This document shows, piece after piece, positions 1 through 7,177 of a stretch of DNA of 23,900 nt. The translations under genes and the position numbers were made by a program. The notes under the pieces were generated by a model. The model saw only the letters and a list, made by a program, of their open reading frames with translations. It made no database searches and was not told the DNA's origin. Each line of letters opens with the position of its first letter. Positions within the stretch are counted from its first letter, which is position 1. The DNA comes from CACEUX01 sp964404235. Its GTDB lineage: Bacteria > Fidelibacterota > Marinisomatia > Marinisomatales > UBA1611. The stretch lies in assembly GCA_964404235.1 (NCBI GenBank), contig CAYOJL010000023.1, positions 1 through 23,900 on the forward strand, written 5' to 3'.

Positions 1-2
1 TA

Positions 3-1475
3 ACAAAGGTTCACGGGCCAAATCTTGTAGGACTGGGATCAAAAGTCTCAGCCGAATGGCTCTATGAATGGCTAATGGACCCACAAGCCTATATGCCCGA
101 TACAAAGATGCCAAATCTTAGACTTCAACCAGAGCAGGCGAAAGATATCTCAGCATATTTATTGCAGGATAGAAATGAATCTTTTGATGATCTCCCAAAC
201 CATGATTACGATAAAGCAGTACTTGATGAATTAACTGTTAACTGGCTTAAAAAATCTAATCCTGAAAGATTCGCAGTTGCAAAAGCAGAAAAAATGAATC
301 AAGACGAAAAATTAAATTTTATTGGTGAAAAGAGTATACGCCATTATGGTTGTTTTGGTTGTCACCATATAGATGGTTTTGATAATGCTAAACCCATTGG
401 AGTTGAGATAACTGAGGAGGGTTCAAAACCTGTTGGAAAATTTGATTTTGGTCTATATCATGATATTGAACATTCAGTACATGCTTGGATAGCAAACAAA
501 CTAAGAACACCTCGGATATATGATAGAGGTAAAGAAAGTCAACACCTAGACCTTCTAAAAATGCCTAATTTTCATTTCTCTGAGGAAGAGATAGAAGCTA
601 TAACAACAGCAGTTCTAGGTTTTAATTCAAACAAAGTTGGCGAAAGTCTAAAAGCGTATAAAAAAGCACCTGACGTATATAAGAAAGGACATCGACTTGT
701 AAAACAATACAACTGCCAGGGATGCCACCTTATTGACAATCGTGGAGGGCAATTGGTAGAGCATATCGGTCCACCTGAGTACGGTCCTCCTAATCTAAAT
801 ACTGAGGGACGAAAGGCCAATCCAGATTGGCTACTTTCGTTCTTTAATGACCCATCGATCATTAGACCAAACCTACAAGTAAAGATGCCTAGTTTTCATC
901 AAATATCAGATGAGGATTGGGATGCTATCATAGCCTATTTCCAACATATGGATGGTGAACATCTCAACTACAGAGCTGAGCATGAATTTGATAGATCGAG
1001 TACAGAATTTGTAGCTGGTGAAAAACTCCATGAATTTGGCGAATGTGCTAAATGTCATTTTTACGGCAAGACATTTCCAAGTGGTGAAGCGCCCACCTGG
1101 GCCCCAAACCTTGCTCTTACAAAAGAACGTTTGAATCCTGGATGGGTAAGCGAGTGGCTAAAAGACCCTCAAGTTATTATGCCAGGTACAAAAATGCCAG
1201 CACCCTACCTGCCTGATAAAGAAACATTAGCTGCAGATGGTTCAGAGGATATTATGGGAGAAGCACTCGTTAAACTCGGTGGCGATTCAACTGCTATGCT
1301 TGATGGACTAAGGGATTATTTATGGAATATTAAAGGTAGTACAAACATTGACGGTCTTATTAAAGCCTATTTTGATGAGCATGGTTATGATTTTGATAGC
1401 GTCAGTGAAGATGATTACGAGGAAGAGGAAGGCTGGGACGATGAAGATGATTGGGACGAAGACGACGACTGGTAA
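3..1475 (+). CDS. Multiheme cytochrome c, 5'-truncated by the window edge
   Basis: Periplasmic electron carrier, probably feeding the oxidase encoded downstream. The reading frame is open from base 3, so the first Met (base 75) is internal and the gene starts outside the window. Three c-type haem sites are visible: CFGCH (351-365), CQGCH (714-728) and CAKCH (1044-1058). Each is followed by a module ending in a KMP motif whose Met could be the sixth haem ligand (KMPNF, KMPSF, KMPAP). A fourth module is cut by the edge: its HGPNL and KMPNL parts are present but its CXXCH is not, so I infer at least four haems. The C-terminus is a strongly acidic Asp/Glu/Trp tail ending DDW, like that of the CuA subunit encoded at 7422-8258. 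In related genomes such cytochromes sit next to alternative complex III genes; none is visible here, so that link is inference. Confidence 0.9.
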   Translation, partial: TKVHGPNLVGLGSKVSAEWLYEWLMDPQAYMPDTKMPNLRLQPEQAKDISAYLLQDRNESFDDLPNHDYDKAVLDELTVNWLKKSNPERFAVAKAEKMNQDEKLNFIGEKSIRHYGCFGCHHIDGFDNAKPIGVEITEEGSKPVGKFDFGLYHDIEHSVHAWIANKLRTPRIYDRGKESQHLDLLKMPNFHFSEEEIEAITTAVLGFNSNKVGESLKAYKKAPDVYKKGHRLVKQYNCQGCHLIDNRGGQLVEHIGPPEYGPPNLNTEGRKANPDWLLSFFNDPSIIRPNLQVKMPSFHQISDEDWDAIIAYFQHMDGEHLNYRAEHEFDRSSTEFVAGEKLHEFGECAKCHFYGKTFPSGEAPTWAPNLALTKERLNPGWVSEWLKDPQVIMPGTKMPAPYLPDKETLAADGSEDIMGEALVKLGGDSTAMLDGLRDYLWNIKGSTNIDGLIKAYFDEHGYDFDSVSEDDYEEEEGWDDEDDWDEDDDW

Positions 1476-1496
1476 GGTCAATCAAATAATTTTGAT

Positions 1497-1527
1497 AAAA
1501 AGCCCCGATAATTATGGGGCTTTTTTT
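1497..1527. terminator. Bidirectional intrinsic terminator between convergent genes
   Basis: A 10-bp perfect stem (AAAAAGCCCC at 1497-1506 with GGGGCTTTTT at 1516-1525) encloses a 9-nt loop, and T-runs lie on both strands. It serves the cytochrome c gene on the plus strand and the SCO gene on the minus strand, whose stop codon abuts it. Confidence 0.9.
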
Positions 1528-2359
1528 ATTTCATAAATAAACTAATAGCATTTTTTACTTGAAGCTCATTCCAACTGTCGCCTTTCCAAGATGCTAAGAC
1601 CTCTCTATTAGGACCTATTAAGATAGAAGATAATGAATGACCTATCCTATTTTCCTCTACTCCCCAAAAATTACTACCTGACTGTTTAGCCAAGCGATAA
1701 ATATCATCTATTCGACCTGAACTGGACCAGACCTTCCAATTATCATAATCTTCTGTGGATGCACCATAATAACGGTTCATTACAGAAGGAGTATCATATT
1801 TATAATCGAAACTAACCATAATAAAATCTATGGGTTCATTTTTTGAGAATTGTTGAACTAGATATCTATTTTTCATAACAATAGCTGGACACATATTGGG
1901 CATAGGACATCGAGTGAAAATATAAGATATAAACCTATATTTTCCATCACTATCTGATAAACGTACTTCTGAACTATCAATATCCAAAAGTGTAACATCA
2001 TCAATAACATTACCTATTTTGATTTCAGTGAATTCATCATCAAAAAAAATGTCTTCTTCTGGGATAGTGCCATTACCTACAACGTTGAAGTGTCTTGCAA
2101 ATGGTTTTGATTCATCCCAAACAAACTCAAAATGAACACTATCACCCACCTCAAGTCCATTTAATTCATTTTTATTTAAAACTGTAAATGGCATCACCAT
2201 TGGCATCATAAGGTCCACTATGGTGTCATGAGCAATCATTATATTATTCGATTCTTGTTGCACAGACCTGATAGTACCTTTCACAGCATATATTTCTTTT
2301 TGCCCCTCGCAACTGATAAACAATAAATAAAGAATAAAATATAGAGACCTGATTTTCAT
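1526..2359 (-). CDS. CusF-SCO1/SenC fusion lipoprotein, copper chaperone for cytochrome oxidase
   Basis: Predicted copper chaperone that helps assemble the CuA centre of the oxidase encoded nearby. The N-terminus is hydrophobic and ends in a lipobox-like FISC with Cys17, so it is probably a membrane-anchored lipoprotein. Residues ~26-82 resemble the CusF copper-binding domain: His44 followed by the Met-rich MMPMVMPF at 51-58. Residues ~112-275 are a thioredoxin-fold SCO domain with Cys151 and Cys157 (CPMPNMC) and the distal His241, the usual copper ligands. The two Cys are five residues apart rather than the more common three, which I believe occurs in a subset of SCO proteins. It lies downstream of the cupredoxin gene on the same strand, with a terminator-like hairpin just before its start and no clear ribosome-binding site. 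Confidence 0.85.
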   Translation of the reverse strand: MKIRSLYFILYLLFISCEGQKEIYAVKGTIRSVQQESNNIMIAHDTIVDLMMPMVMPFTVLNKNELNGLEVGDSVHFEFVWDESKPFARHFNVVGNGTIPEEDIFFDDEFTEIKIGNVIDDVTLLDIDSSEVRLSDSDGKYRFISYIFTRCPMPNMCPAIVMKNRYLVQQFSKNEPIDFIMVSFDYKYDTPSVMNRYYGASTEDYDNWKVWSSSGRIDDIYRLAKQSGSNFWGVEENRIGHSLSSILIGPNREVLASWKGDSWNELQVKNAISLFMK

Positions 2360-2376
2360 ATAGAGATATGATATAC

Positions 2377-2405
2377 AAAAAAGGCGGAGTATACCCCGCC
2401 TTTTT
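2377..2405 (-). terminator. Intrinsic terminator or attenuator between cupredoxin and SCO genes
   Basis: A 10-bp stem (AAAAAGGCGG at 2378-2387 with CCGCCTTTTT at 2396-2405) has U-tracts on both sides. Read on the minus strand it follows the cupredoxin stop (2426) and finishes only about 17 nt before the SCO start codon (2359), so it may end the first transcript or attenuate the second. Confidence 0.8.
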
Positions 2406-2425
2406 ATTAACTAAACCTTATATAG

Positions 2426-3136
2426 TTATTTTTTCTTAGGACGGCTAAATACAAAGTTCTCTGTAGTCTCACCGTCACCTATGGTAACCTGTCTTGTAAG
2501 CGTTCTTTTACCAAATTTCTCCTGCCAGCAAACAACGTCATATGTACCTGCAGGTATACCCTCTATGGAGAAATTCCCATTTTCATCAGTAACAGCAAAG
2601 TATGGATGGTCTGATACCAACACCCAGGATTTCATCCAAGGATGAACGTCACATTTGATATAAAATGGGTCTGGTTCAGCTTGAGAAAAAGTTGATTTCT
2701 TCTGTTTCACTACTTTTGGCATGGCAAAATTGAATTCTTTATTCACCTTTGGCATTGAGTGAATATTATGAAGAGTGGCATCACTGTTTTTAATAAGCAG
2801 TTCTTGACCAGCAACCATTCCAAATACATGAGGCGTGTATATACATCCTTTTTGATCTAGTACTGCTGGCTCTGATGGAACACCACCTTCATATGAGACA
2901 TCTTTTAGATATATTAATGCTTCTGCCATTGATCCATCTTCAGCCATTTTGAAATTCTCACTGTAAACAGGACCAGAATGGGATGAACCACAAACAGGAT
3001 CAGCATCCATCCTAAGTCTTTTTTTCTTGGGAGCTTTGCCATCATATTTCACATGACCTTTTAAGGTTCCTGCGTCAATAGAAACGTTTATCATTGTGAA
3101 TGATAATAATAACAAAAATGATTTACTATATTTCAT
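2426..3136 (-). CDS. Secreted cupredoxin-like protein with carboxypeptidase-regulatory-like domain
   Basis: Probably a periplasmic copper-binding electron-transfer or copper-delivery protein. I chose the ATG at 3136 (236 aa) over the upstream in-frame ATG at 3199. The 3136 start gives a clean signal peptide (MKYSKSFLLLLSF..., likely cleaved near DAG at 21-23) and has AAAGGA about 7 nt upstream, while the longer form would bury the signal. A cupredoxin-type copper site is suggested by His123/His126 and by CDVHPWM (Cys162, His165, Met168). Residues ~175-230 form a small beta-sandwich like the carboxypeptidase regulatory domain (DENGNFSIEGIPAGTYDV). Similar proteins are often labelled plastocyanin or methylamine-utilisation-like. 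Its divergence from the oxidase cluster and proximity to SCO support a role in oxidase electron supply or copper handling. Confidence 0.8.
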   Translation of the reverse strand: MKYSKSFLLLLSFTMINVSIDAGTLKGHVKYDGKAPKKKRLRMDADPVCGSSHSGPVYSENFKMAEDGSMAEALIYLKDVSYEGGVPSEPAVLDQKGCIYTPHVFGMVAGQELLIKNSDATLHNIHSMPKVNKEFNFAMPKVVKQKKSTFSQAEPDPFYIKCDVHPWMKSWVLVSDHPYFAVTDENGNFSIEGIPAGTYDVVCWQEKFGKRTLTRQVTIGDGETTENFVFSRPKKK

Positions 3137-3234
3137 GGGTTTTCCTTTAAAATATAAAGATTGATTATACCATATTTTACCATGATTTTGCCTTCTCATA
3201 GAATAGAAAAATTACATCAATGCTTTTATGATTA

Positions 3235-3269
3235 TTTAGACTATTCTATTTAATTTTTAGCAGTCTAAA
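3235..3269. promoter_or_regulatory. Inverted repeat in the divergent promoter region
   Basis: Perfect 8-bp arms TTTAGACT (3235-3242) and AGTCTAAA (3262-3269) are separated by 19 bp, in the 153-bp AT-rich region between the divergent cupredoxin gene and the oxidase cluster. The centre-to-centre spacing is 27 bp. It could be an operator for a dimeric regulator or a weak hairpin. No -35/-10 pair is convincing. Confidence 0.35.
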
Positions 3270-3289
3270 AAATTATTTTATAAAACCAT

Positions 3290-3760
3290 ATGTATATTTT
3301 TATGATAACCTGCTACGCATTGATGTTGATCAATCTTATTAATCTAACATTAACTGGAGCAAGCGGATATTGGGATTTCGAAATAATGGGAGCAAACCAT
3401 ACAAGGTTTGCCCTATTCACTATTTTAATATTTACCATTACTGAAACAGTCGTGATGTACTTTTTCATTTCTACAGGAAAAGCTATAAAAAGTGCCATAG
3501 AGTCAGGACTGGGTAAAGATGAACTATGGTCACGTGAAAGAAAGCTTAAGATGATCCTATTTCCACAACTAATGCTGACCATCTTTTTAGTTGGAGGATG
3601 GTTTATCCACATCGGTGCTGTAGAGAATAAAATATCTCCTCCTTGGTTACATGCTTTGTTATTTATCTTGGCATATATTCATCACCTTTGGTCCTTAAGA
3701 ATTAAAAATAATTCCTTTAAAGAACAGATATCCATCATCTCTGAGCTGGAACCTGCATAA
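3290..3760 (+). CDS. Four-helix membrane protein at the head of the oxidase cluster
   Basis: Unidentified integral membrane protein of 156 aa. Hydrophobic segments lie at about residues 1-22, 39-62, 88-110 and 118-137. Histidines near membrane borders (His37, His107, His121, His131, His132) could bind haem or metal, but nothing proves this. It resembles uncharacterised small membrane proteins I recall beside cox genes in other phyla. It is the first gene of the plus-strand run and ends 11 nt before the next gene. There is no clear Shine-Dalgarno sequence; a second in-frame ATG at 3302 is an alternative start. Function unknown; a role in oxidase assembly is inferred from position only. Confidence 0.75.
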   Translation: MYIFMITCYALMLINLINLTLTGASGYWDFEIMGANHTRFALFTILIFTITETVVMYFFISTGKAIKSAIESGLGKDELWSRERKLKMILFPQLMLTIFLVGGWFIHIGAVENKISPPWLHALLFILAYIHHLWSLRIKNNSFKEQISIISELEPA

Positions 3761-3771
3761 TACCTAGGTCA

Positions 3772-3930
3772 ATGTATTACGCAGCTAAAGGATTGGAATT
3801 ATTAGGTATGTTCATGCTCGCTGTAGGATTTATAGTGAAATTTCCAAAACTGATGGATCCAAAATTACTTTTAGCTGGTATCGTTTTCTTTGGCTCTGGA
3901 TGGGCCATTGAAAAGTATATATTGAAATGA
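3772..3930 (+). CDS. 52-aa two-helix membrane peptide
   Basis: A short gene starting MYYAAKGLELLGMFML and ending TGA at 3928. It encodes two hydrophobic segments (about residues 8-23 and 32-47) joined by a short positively charged loop, and it begins 11 nt after the preceding gene. Continuous coding, a TAGG sequence just before the ATG and its place between two real cluster genes support it. Small membrane subunits commonly accompany oxidases, so it may be an accessory or assembly subunit. I do not recognise a family. Confidence 0.65.
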   Translation: MYYAAKGLELLGMFMLAVGFIVKFPKLMDPKLLLAGIVFFGSGWAIEKYILK

Positions 3931-3992
3931 ATTTCATTTATTTCATTAGGGATATAATTGATTAAATTTCTAGTCTATTTAGCGTATTAATA

Positions 3993-4319
3993 ATGCCAAA
4001 TTACAACTACTTTAAAGGGATTCCAGAGCTCCCTGACTATGCCAGGGAGAAGACCAAGCGCCCAAAGCTCATCGCTGTTGTTGATGAAGACAACTGCACT
4101 GGGTGTCAGGCCTGCGTACCATTCTGTCCTGTAGACTGCATCGAGCCAGTTGCTAGTGATAAGTACGAATTCCCTGTGATCCCTCCCGTCCAAGTCAGGT
4201 ATAATGAATGTACAGGATGTCAGGTATGTGCTAGAGTATGTACTAAAATGACATGGGATGCGATCCGTATGCTTGGCACTGAGAATTTTGAAGACAGTTA
4301 CGGTTTAGATATAGATTAA
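3993..4319 (+). CDS. 2x[4Fe-4S] dicluster ferredoxin
   Basis: A 108-aa cytoplasmic iron-sulfur electron carrier with no signal peptide or membrane segment. Cluster 1 motif is CTGCQACVPFCP (CX2CX2CX3CP) and cluster 2 is CTGCQVCARVCT, where Thr replaces the usual Pro after the fourth Cys. All eight Cys ligands are present. The N-terminal ~28 residues and C-terminal ~20 residues fall outside the ferredoxin fold. It lies 24 nt upstream of the subunit I start, so it is probably co-transcribed with the oxidase. A ferredoxin in a terminal-oxidase operon is unusual, since oxidases take electrons from high-potential cytochromes; partner unknown. Confidence 0.9.
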   Translation: MPNYNYFKGIPELPDYAREKTKRPKLIAVVDEDNCTGCQACVPFCPVDCIEPVASDKYEFPVIPPVQVRYNECTGCQVCARVCTKMTWDAIRMLGTENFEDSYGLDID

Positions 4320-4343
4320 AAATAGATATTCTTGGGAAAATAA

Positions 4344-6053
4344 TTGAGTAACGAACACCATCACGAAGAGAATTTTATACAGAAATATATATTCTCTGTC
4401 GATCATAAGATCATAGGTTTACAGTATGGGATAACATCCCTACTATTTCTCTTTTTTGGATTTTGCCTCATGATGGTCATGAGATGGCAGTTAGCCTATC
4501 CAGAAACGCCTGTACCTATTGTTGGAGGGCTCTTAGGTGAAACAGGGATCCTTTTACCTGAGATCTATAATTCTCTAGGCGCAATGCATGGTACGATCAT
4601 GATCTTTTTAGGAGTTGTTCCATTAGCTGTTGGTGCTTTTGGTAACTATATAGTACCACTTCAAATAGGTGCCCCTGACATGGCCTTTCCAAGACTGAAT
4701 GCTGCCAGCTATTGGTCATACTTTGTTGGTGGTGTTGTTATGATGGCAAGTTTTTTCATGCCTGAAGGTGCAGCACGTTCTGGATGGACCTCTTATCCTC
4801 CTTTATCTATTTTTGAAGCAGGACAGACCATCTGGCTGATCGGAATGATCTTCCTGATCACATCTTCTCTTTTAGGTTCAATGAATATAATTGTTACGAT
4901 TGTCCAACTTAGAGCACCCGGACTAACTTGGTGGAGATTACCCTTCTTTGTCTGGGCTCAATTTGTCACATCATTTCTGCTCGTACTTGCATTTCCTCCA
5001 TTGGAAGCAGCAGCTATATTACAACTTATGGACCGGGTTGCCAGTACTAGTTTCTTCCTTCCTAGTGGTCTGGTATATGCCGGAGCAACTGTTGAAGCGT
5101 ATGGCTCAGGTTCACCGCTATTATGGCAACATCTCTTTTGGTTCTTAGCCCATCCAGAAGTTTATGTATTGATCCTACCGGCGATGGGTATTGTCGGTGA
5201 AGTTCTCGCTAATAATACCAGAAAACCACTCTGGGGCTATAAATCCATGGTATATGCAACGATATTCTTAGGTTTTATGTCATTCGTTGTATGGGCACAC
5301 CACATGTTCCTGACCGGAATGGGTCAAGCTATGAGTGCCTTCTTTCAAACGACCACCATGATCATATCCATACCATCTGTGGTGATCTTAACATCTTTTT
5401 TTATATCCCTCTGGGGTGCTTCTATTCGATTTACAACGCCTATGCTTTTCGCATTAGCTTTCCTGCCTATGTTTGGTATTGGTGGACTAACGGGCCTACC
5501 TCTAGGAGTTGGAGCATCAGATATCTACCTCCATGATACATACTATGTTATAGGACACTTTCATTATGTGGTCGCACCAGGTACGATCTTTGCGCTATTT
5601 GCAGGTATCTACTATTGGTTCCCAAAAATAACAGGTAGAAAAATGAGTGAAGCTCTTGGGAAATGGCACTTCTGGCCATCTCTCATTTTTATGAATGGTA
5701 TTTTTATGCCTATGTTCATTCAAGGTCTTGCAGGAGTTTCAAGGCGTATGTATGATGGTGGACAATTGTATGCTCATGCACAAGACGTATTACATTGGAA
5801 TGAGTTCATGTCTACTTCAGCATTTTTACTTGGTGCAGCTCAACTCCCATTTTTTATTAATGTTTTTATTTCAATGTTCCATGGCGAAAAAGTAGATAGG
5901 AATCCTTGGGGGTCAACAACAATTGAATGGTCTGCTCCATCGCCACCTGTACCACATGCAAATTTTGAAGGTGATATACAAGTATATCGTGGCCCTTATG
6001 AATATAGTGTACCAGATGCTAAGAACGATTTTTCACCTCAAACAGAAAAATAA
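4344..6053 (+). CDS. ctaD: Cytochrome c oxidase subunit I (A-type haem-copper oxidase)
   Basis: Catalytic subunit reducing O2 to water in the cytoplasmic membrane, 569 aa with about 12 membrane helices. It starts at TTG (4344) after GGGAAAA. Ligands seen: low-spin haem His82 and His407, high-spin haem His405, CuB His270, His319 and His320, and the cross-linking Tyr274 in HPEVY. D-channel residues are present: Asp112 (GAPDMAF) and Glu272 (in HPEVY). The K-channel is altered: the position of bovine Lys319 is Ile348 (IPSVVIL instead of IPTGVKV) and that of bovine Ser255 is Gly285. His-rich N-terminus (NEHHHEEN). It is followed 14 nt later by subunit III. Similar sequences are sometimes named cbb3-type in databases, but the motifs are A-type. 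Confidence 0.97.
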   Translation: MSNEHHHEENFIQKYIFSVDHKIIGLQYGITSLLFLFFGFCLMMVMRWQLAYPETPVPIVGGLLGETGILLPEIYNSLGAMHGTIMIFLGVVPLAVGAFGNYIVPLQIGAPDMAFPRLNAASYWSYFVGGVVMMASFFMPEGAARSGWTSYPPLSIFEAGQTIWLIGMIFLITSSLLGSMNIIVTIVQLRAPGLTWWRLPFFVWAQFVTSFLLVLAFPPLEAAAILQLMDRVASTSFFLPSGLVYAGATVEAYGSGSPLLWQHLFWFLAHPEVYVLILPAMGIVGEVLANNTRKPLWGYKSMVYATIFLGFMSFVVWAHHMFLTGMGQAMSAFFQTTTMIISIPSVVILTSFFISLWGASIRFTTPMLFALAFLPMFGIGGLTGLPLGVGASDIYLHDTYYVIGHFHYVVAPGTIFALFAGIYYWFPKITGRKMSEALGKWHFWPSLIFMNGIFMPMFIQGLAGVSRRMYDGGQLYAHAQDVLHWNEFMSTSAFLLGAAQLPFFINVFISMFHGEKVDRNPWGSTTIEWSAPSPPVPHANFEGDIQVYRGPYEYSVPDAKNDFSPQTEK

Positions 6054-6067
6054 AAGGAATCAATTAG

Positions 6068-6667
6068 GTGCAAATACCATATACAGTTGAAGAACGACCT
6101 GAAACAGGTTTGAATAACTCAAAACTTGGTATCTGGGTCTTTTTGGCATCAGAGGTCATGTTATTTGGTGGATTATTCTCTGCATATGTATTCCTTAGAA
6201 TTGCTGCACCAGAAGGGGATTTTGCATATTGGGGCTCTAAACTAAGTGTGCCTCTAGCTACAGTAAATACACTTGTACTAATATCATCCAGTGTAACCGT
6301 TATTATGTCCTGGGCATCTTTAAAAATGAAAGATTTTGAAAAATACAAAATGTATATGGGCCTGACACTATTATGTGCCACGATCTTCCTGGTCATAAAA
6401 TATTTTGAATATACTGGAAAATTTCACCATGGGATATATCCATCATCTAGTACGTTCATGGCAATCTATTTCACACTGACTGGTCTCCACGGTATCCATA
6501 TTATAGGTGGAAAGATCGGTATGGCATAGTTTTGGTTACCTGCAGGTAATAGTATGTGGCATACTGACCCTGAGCATTTTACTAACCGAATTGAAGTTGC
6601 TGGTCTTTACTGGCACTTTGTAGACCTGGTCTGGATATTCTTATTTCCTGTCCTTTATCTATTATAG
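6068..6667 (+). pseudogene. ctaE: Cytochrome c oxidase subunit III, interrupted by an in-frame TAG
   Basis: Subunit III stabilises subunit I and the D-channel entrance. GTG start at 6068, with AAAAGGA about 9 nt upstream. The first 153 codons are intact (LGIWVFLASEVMLFGGLFSAYV, then GLHGIHIIGG). A TAG lies at 6527-6529, and the same frame then continues with the canonical C-terminal part (RIEVAGLYWHFVDLVW) to a normal TAG at 6665-6667, giving the usual length of ~199 codons. There is no frameshift: one base change would restore it. The downstream part could restart at ATG 6554 (37 aa), with a weak AGG upstream. TAG is an ordinary stop in nearby genes (7171-7173, 7409-7411), so general recoding is unlikely. 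It may be a sequencing or strain-level error, a recent nonsense mutation, readthrough, or a split subunit. Confidence 0.9.
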
Positions 6668-6676
6668 AGGTTAATA

Positions 6677-6979
6677 ATGAGCGATCATGATCAAGAACAT
6701 ATAGAACAACATATTAAGGTATATCTTACTGTTTTTGGAGCATTAGCCGTGCTTACGGTAGTGACCGTATTAGTTTCATATTTAAACGTATCATCTATTG
6801 AAGCAATTTTTTTGGCACTGACGATCGCAACGATCAAAGCAAGCTTGGTAGCTGGATATTTCATGCATCTTATCGATGAGAAACAAACCATTATTTATAT
6901 CCTTTGCTTAACGTTCTTATTCTTTTTGATATGTATGTTCATCCCTTTGATCACAGTTACTGATAGTACAGCTCTATGA
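6677..6979 (+). CDS. ctaF: Cytochrome c oxidase subunit IV (prokaryotic COX4 family)
   Basis: A 100-aa membrane protein with three hydrophobic helices (about 16-36, 42-64 and 71-94), the typical prokaryotic subunit IV layout. The family signature is present as TIKASLVAGYFMHLIDEK, with a polar His/Asp/Glu-rich N-terminus. It starts 9 nt after the end of subunit III, with GAGGTTAAT upstream of the ATG. Its stop overlaps the next start (ATGA at 6976-6979), indicating translational coupling. It is a structural subunit of the oxidase. Confidence 0.9.
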   Translation: MSDHDQEHIEQHIKVYLTVFGALAVLTVVTVLVSYLNVSSIEAIFLALTIATIKASLVAGYFMHLIDEKQTIIYILCLTFLFFLICMFIPLITVTDSTAL

Positions 6980-7173
6980 TATCTTTAAAAACATTTCACT
7001 ATTTTTTTATTACTGTATCCGTACTCATTACAGCATATTATGGCATTTTTGAGATAATAGATCCTTCAATTCCTGGTAATATCTCCAATATCCTTTCAGC
7101 TATTTCATTCCTCATTTCTGCTGGGCTGGCGTATTATGGCATCAATGTCTATAACAAATTAAAAGAGATATAG
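6976..7173 (+). CDS. 65-aa two-helix membrane protein of the oxidase cluster
   Basis: Small hydrophobic protein with helices at about residues 7-26 and 37-57 and a basic C-terminus (NKLKEI). It overlaps the subunit IV gene by 4 nt (ATGA) and ends 4 nt before the next gene, so it is translated as part of the operon. No recognised family. Position between subunits IV and II suggests an accessory or assembly subunit. The stop codon is TAG. Confidence 0.7.
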   Translation: MISLKTFHYFFITVSVLITAYYGIFEIIDPSIPGNISNILSAISFLISAGLAYYGINVYNKLKEI

Positions 7174-7177
7174 AAAT

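Noticed and set aside
75..77. ATG as the start of the cytochrome c gene
   Set aside because: The same frame is open to base 3 and encodes HGPNL and other cytochrome c residues upstream, so this Met is internal.
572..862. 96-aa minus-strand open frame
   Set aside because: It lies fully opposite the cytochrome c haem modules and has no coding signature.
3137..3199. Longer N-terminus of the cupredoxin-like protein
   Set aside because: It would place 21 polar residues before a good signal peptide. The downstream ATG has a ribosome site.
6527..6529. TAG recoded as an amino acid throughout the genome
   Set aside because: Neighbouring genes end in TAG at 7171-7173 and 7409-7411, and the subunit III gene itself ends in TAG.
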